NCBI GenBank assembly: GCA_031425155.1
Contig: JANPIV010000036.1
Span: forward strand, 60,534 to 124,533
Direction: 5' to 3'
Length of the DNA stretch: 64,000 bases
DNA from: M3007 sp031425155
GTDB taxonomy: Bacteria > Bacteroidota > Bacteroidia > Chitinophagales > Saprospiraceae
Shown one piece after another: positions 7,820-15,952 of the stretch (position 1 is its first letter; each line of letters starts with the position of its first letter). Position numbers and translations under genes: made by a program. The notes under the pieces are model-generated. The model was not told the origin of the DNA. It saw only the letters and a program-made list of their open reading frames with translations, and ran no database searches.

Positions 7820-9529
7820 ATGATTCAAGTTCTCCATATTTCTGCCGAATGTTATCCGGCTGCCAAGACCGGCGGGCTGGCCGATGTGGTGGGTTCCCTG
7901 CCAAAATACATGAGCGAAGGCGGCATTTTGTCGGCGGCTATTATTCCGAAGTACGACCTGAAATGGATGCGGGGCCGGGAGTGGGTCACCGTCTATGGCG
8001 GCGAGGTGTGGGTCAATTGGCAGCGTCGCCGCTTCACCATTCAGCAGGAAGCGGGCAACACGTTGGGCTACCCGTTTTTTGTGGTGGATATTCCCGGCGT
8101 GTATGATCGGCCCGGCATTTACAGCGACCCTTCCGGTACGCCGTACGGCGACGAGGTGGAGCGGTATATCACTTTCCAGCAGGCGGTGCTCGATTGGCTG
8201 CTGTCTTTCCCGTGGATGAATCGCCCGCGGGTGTTGCACTGCCACGATCACCATACGGCGCTCATTCCGTGGATGCTCAAATATTGCCCGGCTTATCGCG
8301 AACTGGCGCCGATCCCTACGGTATTTACCATCCATAATGCCCAGTATCAAGGTGCTTTTAGTTGGAAAAACAGTCATTTGCTGCCGCCTTACGAAGCGCA
8401 GGGTGCGCCGTTGGTGGACTGGAACAACGCGATCAATCCGATGGCTTCGGCGGTGCGCTGCGCCTGGGCGGTCACGACGGTTTCCGAGTCCTATTTATAT
8501 GAACTGCATGAAAGCAGCCTCGGCCTGGAGCAACTTTTCCGTGCCGAATGGCAAAAAGAATACGGTATTCTCAATGGCATTGATGCCCAGGTCTGGGACC
8601 CGGCGACCGACCCGATGATCCATTACCGCTTCGATGGGGATATGGCCGCTTTTAAAGCCGAAAACAAACGCAAACTCTGCGAGTTGTTCCAGTTGCCGGA
8701 AGACCAGCCGCTGATCAGTTTTATCGGGCGTATTGTCGGCGAAAAAGGCGTGGATTTCCTGCCCGATGCCATCCGTAATTTCCTGAATATCGGGGGTCGC
8801 GCCAGTTTCCTGGTACTGGGCAGCGGCGAAAGTTGGACGGAAAATCAGTTCCGCAACATGGCCTATCACTACGCTGGCCGCTTCAATGCGGTGATTGACT
8901 ATAACGAAGCCTTGTCGCACCAAATTTACGCCGGCTCGGACTTTCTCATTATGCCTTCCCGCGTGGAGCCTTGCGGCCTGAATCAGATGTACGCCATGCG
9001 TTACGGCACCGTGCCCATCGTCCGGTCGGTCGGCGGTCTGAAAGATACGGTGTCCGATATTGGCGAACCAGGCGGCAACGGGCGCGGCATTCGTTTCGAT
9101 CAGTTGTCGCTGCATGATATTGGTTACGCCCTGCATCGTGCCTCTTCCTTGTATCATCAACATGCCAATATTCTGAGCGTGTTGCGCCAACGTATTATGG
9201 CCATTGATTTTTCCTGGGAAAATGCCGTGCAACAATACCTTGAAGTGTATCGGAGAGTCGGCGCGCGGGTAGAAAGTGTGCGGACGGTGGAGGTGTCGGA
9301 AACATCATCGCCGGAAGAAAATGCTACGCTGGAAACGGCGGTTTCTATTGCCGAAAAGTCGGTTTCTGCGGTGAAAGAGAAGAAAAAGGTGGGGAAGAAA
9401 GAGGCGGCGAGTTTGCCGGTGGAGAAGTCTAAATTAACTAAGAAAACGCCAATAAAAGAAACACCGCCAGCAGAAAAACCAGCACTTGCGACGAAAGAGA
9501 AAAAGACGAGTGGTAAAAAGAAAATATGA
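7820..9529 (+). CDS. glgA: Glycogen synthase (ADP-glucose type)
   Basis: This enzyme transfers glucose from ADP-glucose to the growing alpha-1,4-glucan in the cytoplasm. The protein has 569 residues from the ATG at 7820, where the family start appears (MIQVLHISAECYPAAKTGG). The donor-site loop KTGGLADVV is at residues 16-24, and the GT5 C-terminal domain has ISFIGRIVGEKGVDFL and SRVEPCGLNQMYAMRYGT-PIVRSVGGLKDTV. The catalytic part ends near residue 485. The last 85 residues or so are a low-complexity Lys/Ala/Thr/Glu tail (KEKKKVGKKEAAS, KEKKTSGKKKI), which is not part of the family and may mediate binding or be disordered. glgC follows 395 bp downstream across an inverted-repeat element. Confidence 0.95.
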   Translation: MIQVLHISAECYPAAKTGGLADVVGSLPKYMSEGGILSAAIIPKYDLKWMRGREWVTVYGGEVWVNWQRRRFTIQQEAGNTLGYPFFVVDIPGVYDRPGIYSDPSGTPYGDEVERYITFQQAVLDWLLSFPWMNRPRVLHCHDHHTALIPWMLKYCPAYRELAPIPTVFTIHNAQYQGAFSWKNSHLLPPYEAQGAPLVDWNNAINPMASAVRCAWAVTTVSESYLYELHESSLGLEQLFRAEWQKEYGILNGIDAQVWDPATDPMIHYRFDGDMAAFKAENKRKLCELFQLPEDQPLISFIGRIVGEKGVDFLPDAIRNFLNIGGRASFLVLGSGESWTENQFRNMAYHYAGRFNAVIDYNEALSHQIYAGSDFLIMPSRVEPCGLNQMYAMRYGTVPIVRSVGGLKDTVSDIGEPGGNGRGIRFDQLSLHDIGYALHRASSLYHQHANILSVLRQRIMAIDFSWENAVQQYLEVYRRVGARVESVRTVEVSETSSPEENATLETAVSIAEKSVSAVKEKKKVGKKEAASLPVEKSKLTKKTPIKETPPAEKPALATKEKKTSGKKKI

Positions 9530-9536
9530 TTACGCG

Positions 9537-9822
9537 ACCCCACCCCTAGCCTCTCCCCCGAAAGGGAGGGGGACTACATTGTGGTGTTTTCTATTAAATT
9601 TTCAGTACTTTGATGAATGAATTTTATAGTAAACTCTAATTGTTTAATTTGTTAAATGATTAGTACACTGTAAAATTTAATTTACATCATAATTAGTTTA
9701 ACCTTGAATTTTTTGCCGATTCATTATCTCTTAAAACCTTTTCCCCAAGGTACTACAAATCACTAGAAAATTACCGCGATCATATCCCCCTCCCTTTCGG
9801 GGGCAGGGGTTAGGGGTGGGGT
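9537..9822. repeat. 286-bp element with about 37-bp inverted ends
   Basis: The left end (9537-9573, starting ACCCCACCCCTAGCC and ending CGAAAGGGAGGGGGA) is the near-perfect complement of the right end (9785-9822, ending TTAGGGGTGGGGT). Each end also contains its own small palindrome CCCCCGAAAGGGAGGGGG. The interior of about 210 bp is AT-rich with no open frame. The C-rich end word resembles a widespread intergenic repeat of bacterial genomes. It looks like a non-autonomous palindromic element placed between glgA and glgC. The remaining bases 9823-9924 hold nothing recognisable beyond the glgC leader. Confidence 0.75.
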
Positions 9823-9924
9823 TGCAAAGTCTTTCAATATTCCAGTATTCTAATAAAATCAATCAACTGCCAATTTTTCAATAACCATCATTATACAACA
9901 AACCGCACACCACAATCAACAGCT

Positions 9925-11196
9925 ATGGCCAATATGATTTCCATCATCCTAGGCGGCGGAGCTGGCTCCCGCCTTTTCCCCCTCACCGAAAAACGCTCGA
10001 AACCTGCCGTACCCATCGGCGGTAAATACAGGTTGATTGATATTCCGATCTCCAACTGTATTAATTCCGGCGTGAAGCGGATGTTTGTAGTGACACAGTA
10101 CAATTCTGCTTCGCTGAATGCCCACATCAAGAACACCTACAATTTCGATACTTTTTCGAGCGGATTTGTGGATATTCTGGCTGCCGAACAGACGCCCGGC
10201 AACAAGGACTGGTTCCAGGGCACTGCCGATGCCGTGCGCCAAAGCCGCCAGCACTATGAGCGGCAGGATTTCGATCTGGTGCTCATCCTCTCCGGCGACC
10301 AGCTCTACCAAATGGACTTTGATGAAATGGCCGCCGCTCACCAGCGGTCGGGTGCTGAAATCAGCATCGCTTGTCTGCCAGTAGATGCCCGCGACGCGCC
10401 CGGATTTGGGATTATGAAAGTGGACGACGAAGGCTACATTCCGCGTTTTGTCGAAAAACCACACCACGATTTGTTGCCGAACTGGGTGAGTGAAGTCAGC
10501 CCCGCCAACAAAAAACATGGTCGCCACTACCTGGCCTCGATGGGGATTTACATTTTCAATCGCCAGACTCTGAGCGACCTGTTTGAGCAGTACCCGGACG
10601 CTATGGATTTTGGTAAGGAAATCCTGCCCGCCGCCATCGAAACCGGGCGCAAAGTGGCCGCTTACCAATACGAAGGCTACTGGACCGACATTGGTACCAT
10701 CCGTTCGTTCTTTGATGCCAACATCGAACTCACCGACCACATCCCATCCTTCAATCTCTTCTCCCACCACCAGCGCATTTACACCCGTGGCCGGATGCTG
10801 CCACCCGCCAAATTCTACGGCGGCACCCAACTCAACCGGGCCCTGATTGCCGAAGGCTGCATTATCCACGCCCGGATTATTGAGGGTTCTATTGTCGGTT
10901 TGCGCTCACGTATCGGCGAAAACACGGTCATCAAGGACTCTATCGTCATGGGTAACGACTCCTACCAGACACTGGAAGAAATCGCGGGCAGACCCGACGA
11001 GGTACCGATGGGTGTGGGTCATTACTGCCACATCGAACACGCCATCCTCGATAAAGATTGCCGTGTTGGCAACAATGTCGTCATCAAAGGCGGCGATCAT
11101 CTGGCCGATATGGACGATCCTAATTATTGTATCCGCGATGGAGTCGTAGTGGTACGAAAAGGGGGCATCATCGCCGAAGGCACCCGCATCATGTAG
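9925..11196 (+). CDS. glgC: Glucose-1-phosphate adenylyltransferase
   Basis: This enzyme makes ADP-glucose from glucose-1-phosphate and ATP, the committed step feeding GlgA. The 423-residue protein opens with the pyrophosphorylase signature ILGGGAGSRLFPLT and the Arg/Lys loop EKRSKPAVPIGGKYRLID, followed by LSGDQLYQMD, EKP in FVEKPHHD, and GYWTDIGTIRSF. The C-terminal third is a left-handed beta-helix (CIIHARIIEGSIVGLRSRIG) carrying the usual allosteric site. Length and start fit the family. It is probably cotranscribed with glgA or driven from its own leader after the intervening inverted-repeat element. Confidence 0.95.
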   Translation: MANMISIILGGGAGSRLFPLTEKRSKPAVPIGGKYRLIDIPISNCINSGVKRMFVVTQYNSASLNAHIKNTYNFDTFSSGFVDILAAEQTPGNKDWFQGTADAVRQSRQHYERQDFDLVLILSGDQLYQMDFDEMAAAHQRSGAEISIACLPVDARDAPGFGIMKVDDEGYIPRFVEKPHHDLLPNWVSEVSPANKKHGRHYLASMGIYIFNRQTLSDLFEQYPDAMDFGKEILPAAIETGRKVAAYQYEGYWTDIGTIRSFFDANIELTDHIPSFNLFSHHQRIYTRGRMLPPAKFYGGTQLNRALIAEGCIIHARIIEGSIVGLRSRIGENTVIKDSIVMGNDSYQTLEEIAGRPDEVPMGVGHYCHIEHAILDKDCRVGNNVVIKGGDHLADMDDPNYCIRDGVVVVRKGGIIAEGTRIM

Positions 11197-11396
11197 TTTG
11201 GTTGACTAGTGTATTGGTGAATGGTTATCGGGATTTTCGGCTTGGCTTCGTGAGCGGGCTTAATAAAATGGAGGGTGTTCAATAAACTGTGTCAAAGTAA
11301 GGGGCGTAACGACCTTTACCAAAAAAAGCACCCCGATGAAATGTAACCAGTAACCAATATACTAGTAACCCATACACCAATAACCAATACCTACCC
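11197..11396. other. Short intergenic region with AGTAACCAATA words
   Basis: There is no gene. A GTGTTCAATAAACTGTGTCAA word near 11276 resembles the end of a mutator-type insertion sequence but has no partner. From 11343 to 11393 the DNA consists of repeated AGTAACCAATA/CAATAACCAATA words directly before the rhamnose mutarotase start. Confidence 0.35.
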
Positions 11397-11726
11397 ATGC
11401 AACGCTTTTGCCTCGCGCTCGATTTGCGCCCCGACCCGGCCAGCATCGCCGCCTACGAAGCCCATCATCGGGCGGTGTGGCCGGAGGTGCTGGCCAGTAT
11501 TCGGGCGGCAGGCATCGAGCGACTGGAAATCTATCGCATCGAAAACCGGCTGTGTATGCTGCTGGAAGCCAACGACGACTTTTCCTTGGAGCAAAAAGCC
11601 GCCGCTGATGCCGCCAATCCAACCGTGCAAGCCTGGGAGACACTGATGTGGACGTACCAGCAAGCCCTGCCCACGGCGCGGCCGGGGGAGAAGTGGGTGG
11701 TGATGGAGCGGATATTTGAGTTGTAA
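11397..11726 (+). CDS. L-rhamnose mutarotase family protein
   Basis: A 109-residue protein of the RhaM/DUF718 fold, which interconverts alpha and beta anomers of L-rhamnose or L-fucose. Family landmarks visible: MQRFCLALDLRPDPASIAAYEAHHRAVWPEV with the catalytic-type His, IRAAGIERLEIYRIENRLCMLLE, and the Trp-rich end WETLMWTYQQALP followed by KWVVMERIFEL. No rhamnose catabolic genes lie nearby, so the physiological sugar is uncertain. It stands alone, followed by about 150 bp without features and then the MarR gene. Confidence 0.85.
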   Translation: MQRFCLALDLRPDPASIAAYEAHHRAVWPEVLASIRAAGIERLEIYRIENRLCMLLEANDDFSLEQKAAADAANPTVQAWETLMWTYQQALPTARPGEKWVVMERIFEL

Positions 11727-11874
11727 TTTTGGTAGCGAACAAGATTGTTTTTACTCAAACCACTCTTCATTTTGAATAAAAACATACTTTGCGGTCAAAT
11801 TAGTTTTCATCAAAAATCAATGGTGCGATTCGCTGATATTTAGCCCATTTGCCCATTGACCACATTATTTCAGG

Positions 11875-12486
11875 ATGAAATACGACCTGCTGCAAACGCT
11901 CCTGCCTCATTTAGAAGCCTACGAACGCGCTTATCCCAAAGGGCAAAGTCCGCAGCATTTTGCGGTATGGCTCATGCGCCAAACCACCGATGGGCAATCC
12001 TCCGCAGAGCAATCACTCGATCAGGCGGAACGTGAAAAGACGGACAGTAACATCGGCAAATTGCTGATCTACCTGAACCGTTATATGCGTATTTATGCCC
12101 GCAAAGCCCTCGAAGGTTCTCCGCTGGGTACGATGGACGAATTTGTGTATCTCGTCATGCTCACCGAACAAGGTGCCCTCACCAAAAGCGACCTGATTCA
12201 GCGTAATCGCCATGAGAAACCAACGGGTATGGAAATCATTCGGCGGCTGCTGGCGCTGGGCCTGATCGCGCAAAGCGACGACCTCGACGACCGCCGCAGC
12301 AAGCGGCTGACCATCACGCCATTGGGTACCGAAGTATCCGGTCAGGTGGCGGGGCAAATGGGGAAAGTCTCTACGCTACTGACTGGTAATCTGACGATTG
12401 CGGAGAAGGTACTGCTGCTCCAATTGCTGGATAAACTCGAGAATTTCCACCAACTGGTGCTGGCCAAAATGAAGAAAGGCGCATAG
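11875..12486 (+). CDS. MarR-family winged-helix transcriptional regulator
   Basis: A 203-residue regulator. The central part (residues about 65-165) has the MarR winged helix: LGTMDEFVYLVMLTEQGALTKSDLIQRN, then TGMEIIRRLLALGLIAQSDDLDDRRSKRLTITPLG, with the DxRxxR wing motif present. The N-terminal 60 residues are a longer helical extension than usual. It lies in the same direction just ahead of cydA, with a hairpin terminator (12519-12545) between them, so it is a candidate regulator of the cytochrome bd genes but not part of their transcript. The word ATTGACCACATT sits 9 bases before its start. Confidence 0.85.
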   Translation: MKYDLLQTLLPHLEAYERAYPKGQSPQHFAVWLMRQTTDGQSSAEQSLDQAEREKTDSNIGKLLIYLNRYMRIYARKALEGSPLGTMDEFVYLVMLTEQGALTKSDLIQRNRHEKPTGMEIIRRLLALGLIAQSDDLDDRRSKRLTITPLGTEVSGQVAGQMGKVSTLLTGNLTIAEKVLLLQLLDKLENFHQLVLAKMKKGA

Positions 12487-12518
12487 TGTACCGACGGGTT
12501 CAGCCGCCGACCGGAACA

Positions 12519-12545
12519 TTTCGGAAAGTTTTTTACTTTCCGAAA
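12519..12545 (+). terminator. Hairpin terminator after the MarR gene
   Basis: TTTCGGAAAGT (12519-12529) and ACTTTCCGAAA (12535-12545) form a perfect 11-bp stem around a five-T loop, 32 bases after the stop codon. Confidence 0.65.
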
Positions 12546-12743
12546 GTTGGCACCGAGCCTTGCCAAATGTTCATTTCCTTTCCAAAAATTACCAGCCCAA
12601 AAGCCAATTTTTAGCCATTCCAAAGTACCAGAAATGCCGGCCCTGCCACATCTTTTGCGGCCACCCATAGTTGATTAGTGACAATACTTTTCCCACACTT
12701 TTGATCGGGAATTGGCCACCTTCACCTATTGACCACATTCATC

Positions 12744-14132
12744 ATGTCCGTCGAAATCCTCTCCCGCCTCCAGTTTGCGTTCACGATTGCTTTTCACTAC
12801 ATCTATCCGCCGCTGAGCATTGGCTTGGGCGTAGTGCTGGTGCTATTGGAAGGCCAATACCTGCGCACCGGCGACCGGCAGTGGGAGCAACTCACGCGTT
12901 TCTGGATCAAGATTTTTGCGCTTATTTTCGGGATTGGTGTGGCCACGGGCATCGTGATGGAGTTTGAATTTGGCACCAACTGGGCGGCTTACTCGCGCTA
13001 CGTGGGTGATATTTTTGGTTCCGCGCTGGCGGCAGAGGGCATTTTCGCTTTCGCGCTGGAATCAGGTTTTTTGGGTATTCTGATTTTTGGCTGGGAACGG
13101 GTGAGTCCGCGCGTCCACTTTTTTGCGACCATCATGGTGGCTTTGGGCTCCATTTTCTCGGCTATCTGGATCGTGGTGGCCAATTCCTGGATGCAAACGC
13201 CCACGGGTTTTCGCATCGAGGGAGAGGGCGTGATGGCGCGGGCCGTGGTGACGGATTTTTGGGCAATGGTGTTCAATCCGTCGTCGCTGGATCGGCTGAC
13301 GCACGTGCTGCTGGGCGCATTTCTGGCTGGTTCATTTCTGGTGATGAGCGTTCACGCCTGGTACATCTGGAAAGGGCGTTTTGTGGAAATTTCCAAAAAA
13401 GCCTTTCGCGTAGCCCTGTTGGTAGCAACGGTAGCCGCTGTGGCGCAATTGTTCAGCGGACATCGCTCCGCTAAATACGTGGCCGAGTATCAGCCCGCCA
13501 AACTCGCTGCTTTTGAGGGCCATTATGATTCGCTGGCGGTGGGCGACTTATACCTTTTTGGTACTACCAATCCCAAAACGCAGCAGACGCACGGCGTGTC
13601 CATTCCCGGTATGCTCAGTTTTTTGGTGTATGAGGATTTTGATAAACCGCTGCCCGGCCTGAATGCTTTTCCCGTCGCGGACCGCCCCAAACAAGTCAAT
13701 TTTGTGTTCCAGACTTACCACCTCATGGTCATGATCGGCATGACGCTGATTGGGCTGACGCTGCTGGCAAATTTCCTGCTGTGGCGGAAGAAATTGTTCC
13801 AATATAAATGGCTGATGCGCGTCTTTGTGCTGGCGGTGTTGTTGCCGCAAATCGGCAATCAAGTGGGCTGGTATTCCGCAGAAGTTGGTCGGCAACCCTG
13901 GGTGGTGTATGGCCTGCTGCGTACTTCCGAAGGACTTTCCAGGGCGGTGAGTGCCGAGCAGGTCTGGTTTTCGCTGATCCTGTTTACGTTGGTTTATATA
14001 CTGTTGTTTGTGCTGTTTATTTACTTGTTAAACAAGAAGATAAAACATGGGCCGGAGGAGGGGGAGGACGAGGAAGTCGGGGAATCTAAAAGGAATAGCC
14101 CAATTTTTACCAACAAGACCGGACCTGTTTAA
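12744..14132 (+). CDS. cydA: Cytochrome bd oxidase subunit I
   Basis: The quinol-oxidising haem subunit of the high-affinity terminal oxidase in the inner membrane. It has 462 residues from ATG at 12744; an in-frame TTG at 12729 lies inside a repeated word and is less likely. Landmarks: SRLQFAFTIAFHYIYPPLSIGLG with the haem-ligand His, FGIGVATGIVMEFEFGTNWA, the LFSGHRSAKYVAEYQPAKLAAFEGHYDS quinol-site region, and GNQVGWYSAEVGRQPWVVYGLLRT. At 462 residues it is the short-Q-loop type. A Lys/Glu-rich tail closes the protein. Its partner cydB is 624 bp downstream rather than adjacent, because a toxin-antitoxin pair in the opposite direction lies between them. Confidence 0.95.
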   Translation: MSVEILSRLQFAFTIAFHYIYPPLSIGLGVVLVLLEGQYLRTGDRQWEQLTRFWIKIFALIFGIGVATGIVMEFEFGTNWAAYSRYVGDIFGSALAAEGIFAFALESGFLGILIFGWERVSPRVHFFATIMVALGSIFSAIWIVVANSWMQTPTGFRIEGEGVMARAVVTDFWAMVFNPSSLDRLTHVLLGAFLAGSFLVMSVHAWYIWKGRFVEISKKAFRVALLVATVAAVAQLFSGHRSAKYVAEYQPAKLAAFEGHYDSLAVGDLYLFGTTNPKTQQTHGVSIPGMLSFLVYEDFDKPLPGLNAFPVADRPKQVNFVFQTYHLMVMIGMTLIGLTLLANFLLWRKKLFQYKWLMRVFVLAVLLPQIGNQVGWYSAEVGRQPWVVYGLLRTSEGLSRAVSAEQVWFSLILFTLVYILLFVLFIYLLNKKIKHGPEEGEDEEVGESKRNSPIFTNKTGPV

Positions 14133-14144
14133 AGTAAAGAAGTG

Positions 14145-14474
14145 CTACTGAAGTATCAGCAAACCATATTGGGAAGAAACGAGAAAAGATTGCAAAAGAG
14201 GGGTTTCTCTTTCTAAAATATCGGCGATAAAATGCGTAGTAGCATTTCCACAATTCAATTTAACTACTTTGGGCGGGAATCCACGTAAATAGAGAAGATC
14301 AACAAAATCGCGGTCTTTGGTTAAAATATGCAAATTGTTAGCCACCGCAAATGCCCATACTGTTTGATCGTCGGCAGCCTCCAGGCCAAAATCAGAAACG
14401 TGGGCGGTGCCAGGGAAATCTACCTTAAGCACTCTTGCCAAACGAGGCGAAAGGTTATTATCAATTAAAAACAT
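14145..14474 (-). CDS. DUF5615 PIN-like toxin
   Basis: A 109-residue protein starting at ATG 14474 (MFLIDNNLSPRLARVL), the standard start of the DUF5615/Mut7-C PIN-like family. Acidic residues of a PIN-type nuclease site are present: Asp5, the DDQTVWAFA segment and TKDRDFVDLL. It probably cleaves RNA. It sits 11 bases after the stop of the DUF433 gene, the usual antitoxin-then-toxin order. The 3' end converges with cydA, leaving 12 bases between the stops. AT-rich compared with the cyd genes, consistent with insertion as a module. Confidence 0.8.
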   Translation of the reverse strand: MFLIDNNLSPRLARVLKVDFPGTAHVSDFGLEAADDQTVWAFAVANNLHILTKDRDFVDLLYLRGFPPKVVKLNCGNATTHFIADILERETPLLQSFLVSSQYGLLILQ

Positions 14475-14485
14475 AGGGAAGAAAT

Positions 14486-14713
14486 TCAGACGGCGACTAA
14501 TTTGGCTTTTTCGGCATCGGCAGCATAAGCCAAACACGCCAAAATATCCTGCCGGGTCAGCATAGGGAAGTCGGTCAAAATTTCTTCGACAGTCATACCA
14601 GCCGCCAGATAACTTAGCACATCGTAAACGGTAATACGTAAACCCCGAATACAAGGTTGCCCGCTCCGTTTGCCGGGTTCAATAGTGATGATGTCTTTAT
14701 AATTAGCCGTCAT
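14486..14713 (-). CDS. DUF433 antitoxin
   Basis: A 75-residue protein with the DUF433 signature: IITIEPGKRSGQPCIRGLRITVYDVLSYLAAGMTVEEILTDFP, then LTRQDILACLAYAADAEK. DUF433 proteins have a helix-turn-helix-like fold and pair with DUF5615 toxins. The ATG at 14713 lies 43 bases from the divergent cydB start, so the two genes share a very short upstream region. It probably represses its own promoter. Confidence 0.85.
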   Translation of the reverse strand: MTANYKDIITIEPGKRSGQPCIRGLRITVYDVLSYLAAGMTVEEILTDFPMLTRQDILACLAYAADAEKAKLVAV

Positions 14714-14756
14714 TTCTGCACAGATTTATCACAAAAGTAAGCAAATTTCATCTAAC

Positions 14757-15794
14757 ATGCACGACATCCTCGGTCTTGATCTTCCCACCTGGTGGTTCCT
14801 CGTTGTTGGCGCGGTATTCACTGGCTACGTCATTCTGGATGGCTTCGATTTGGGAGCAGGTGCGCTGCACTTGTTTTTTCGGAAAGAAGAAAGTCGCCGT
14901 ATTGCGCTGAATGCTATCGGGCCAGTCTGGGATGGCAACGAGGTGTGGCTGGTCATCGGCGGCGGGACGCTGTTCGCGGGTTTCCCGGAGGTGTATGCCA
15001 CGGTTTTTTCGGCTTTTTACGTGCCGTTTATGCTGTTTTTGGTTGCGCTTATTTTCCGGGCCATCAGCATCGAGTTTCGCAGTAAAGAACCGATGCGCTG
15101 GTGGCGGCTCACCTGGGATATTAGTTATTCGGTGTCCAGTATTACCATCGCCGGACTGCTGGGTTTGCTGGTCGGCAACCTGATCCAGGGCATCGCCATC
15201 GGGCCAAATTTTGAGTTTCAGGGCCACACCCGCGATTTTTTCAATCCCTATTCTTTGCTGACGGCACTCACCACGATTGCGCTGTTTGCCATGCACGGCG
15301 CGATTTATCTGACCATGAAAACCGAGAAGCGGCTGCACACCAAACTCATGCTGCTGGTGCGCGATACGAGCCGTTTTTTCGTCATTTGCTTCGTCACGCT
15401 GACGATGGCCACGCTGATTTATATCCCTGAAATGGCCGATAAATTTCGGAAGTACCCGCTGCTGTTCGCCGTGCCCGCCCTCACCATGCTGGCCACGATC
15501 AACATTCGCCGCCTGGCTGAAAAAGGGCGTTATTTTTCCTCCTTCCTGTTCTCCAGCATCACTTCGGCCTTGATGCTGGTCACCGTGGCGATCAGTTTAT
15601 ACCCGACTTTGGTGCCCAGCAGTCTCGGCGCGCAGTACGACCTGACCGTACAGAATAGTGCTTCCACCGATCCGTCGCTGCGCAACATGCTTTTGTTTGC
15701 CGCTATTGGGGTGCCGATAGTGGCTACCTACACCTTGTTTGTGTTCTGGACTTTTCGCGGCAAGGTGAAAATGGATGAGCACACTTATCTGTAA
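14757..15794 (+). CDS. cydB: Cytochrome bd oxidase subunit II
   Basis: The second subunit of the cytochrome bd quinol oxidase: 345 residues and about eight to nine membrane helices. Landmarks: WWFLVVGAVFTGYVILDGFDLGAGAL, the AIGPVWDGNEVWLVIGGGTLFAGFP segment and the helix rich in Tyr/Thr near the end (VPIVATYTLFVFWTFRGKV). The start is the ATG at 14757. Since the toxin-antitoxin pair lies between cydA and cydB on the opposite strand, cydB must either be reached by read-through antisense to that pair or have its own promoter in the 43-bp gap or inside the antitoxin gene. Confidence 0.95.
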   Translation: MHDILGLDLPTWWFLVVGAVFTGYVILDGFDLGAGALHLFFRKEESRRIALNAIGPVWDGNEVWLVIGGGTLFAGFPEVYATVFSAFYVPFMLFLVALIFRAISIEFRSKEPMRWWRLTWDISYSVSSITIAGLLGLLVGNLIQGIAIGPNFEFQGHTRDFFNPYSLLTALTTIALFAMHGAIYLTMKTEKRLHTKLMLLVRDTSRFFVICFVTLTMATLIYIPEMADKFRKYPLLFAVPALTMLATINIRRLAEKGRYFSSFLFSSITSALMLVTVAISLYPTLVPSSLGAQYDLTVQNSASTDPSLRNMLLFAAIGVPIVATYTLFVFWTFRGKVKMDEHTYL

Positions 15795-15798
15795 TGTA

Positions 15799-15870
15799 GG
15801 GCGAAACCCCAATTTCGCCCATTAGAGTTTTCGCCTATGGCGAATATTAAAACCGAAACTGGGGTTTCGG
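15799..15870. repeat. Three consecutive hairpins after cydB
   Basis: Hairpin 1 is GGGCGAAA (15799-15806) with TTTCGCCC (15813-15820). Hairpin 2 is TTCGCC with GGCGAA (15830-15844). Hairpin 3 is CCGAAAC with GTTTCGG (15853-15870). The loop side of hairpin 1, CGAAACCCCA, is complementary to TGGGGTTTCG in hairpin 3, so the whole block can also fold as one long imperfect palindrome. It may terminate cydB transcription or be a palindromic repeat. Confidence 0.7.
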
Positions 15871-15880
15871 TGTACAATAA

Positions 15881-15909
15881 GAGCCACCCCGAAAAATTCG
15901 GAATGGCTC
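15881..15909 (-). terminator. Terminator of the DksA/TraR-like gene
   Basis: GAGCCACCCCGAA and TTCGGAATGGCTC pair over 13 positions. The two deviations become G-U pairs only when read from the minus strand, which assigns the hairpin to the minus-strand gene ending at 15953. Confidence 0.7.
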
Positions 15910-15952
15910 CTGCTGATTTGCTTTACTGGCTAATTGCTTTTTTGCCCTTTGT

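Noticed and set aside
11276..11300. GTGTTCAATAAACTGTGTCAA word resembling the end of a mutator-type insertion sequence
   Set aside because: Only one end is present, with no partner repeat, target duplication or transposase remnant nearby.
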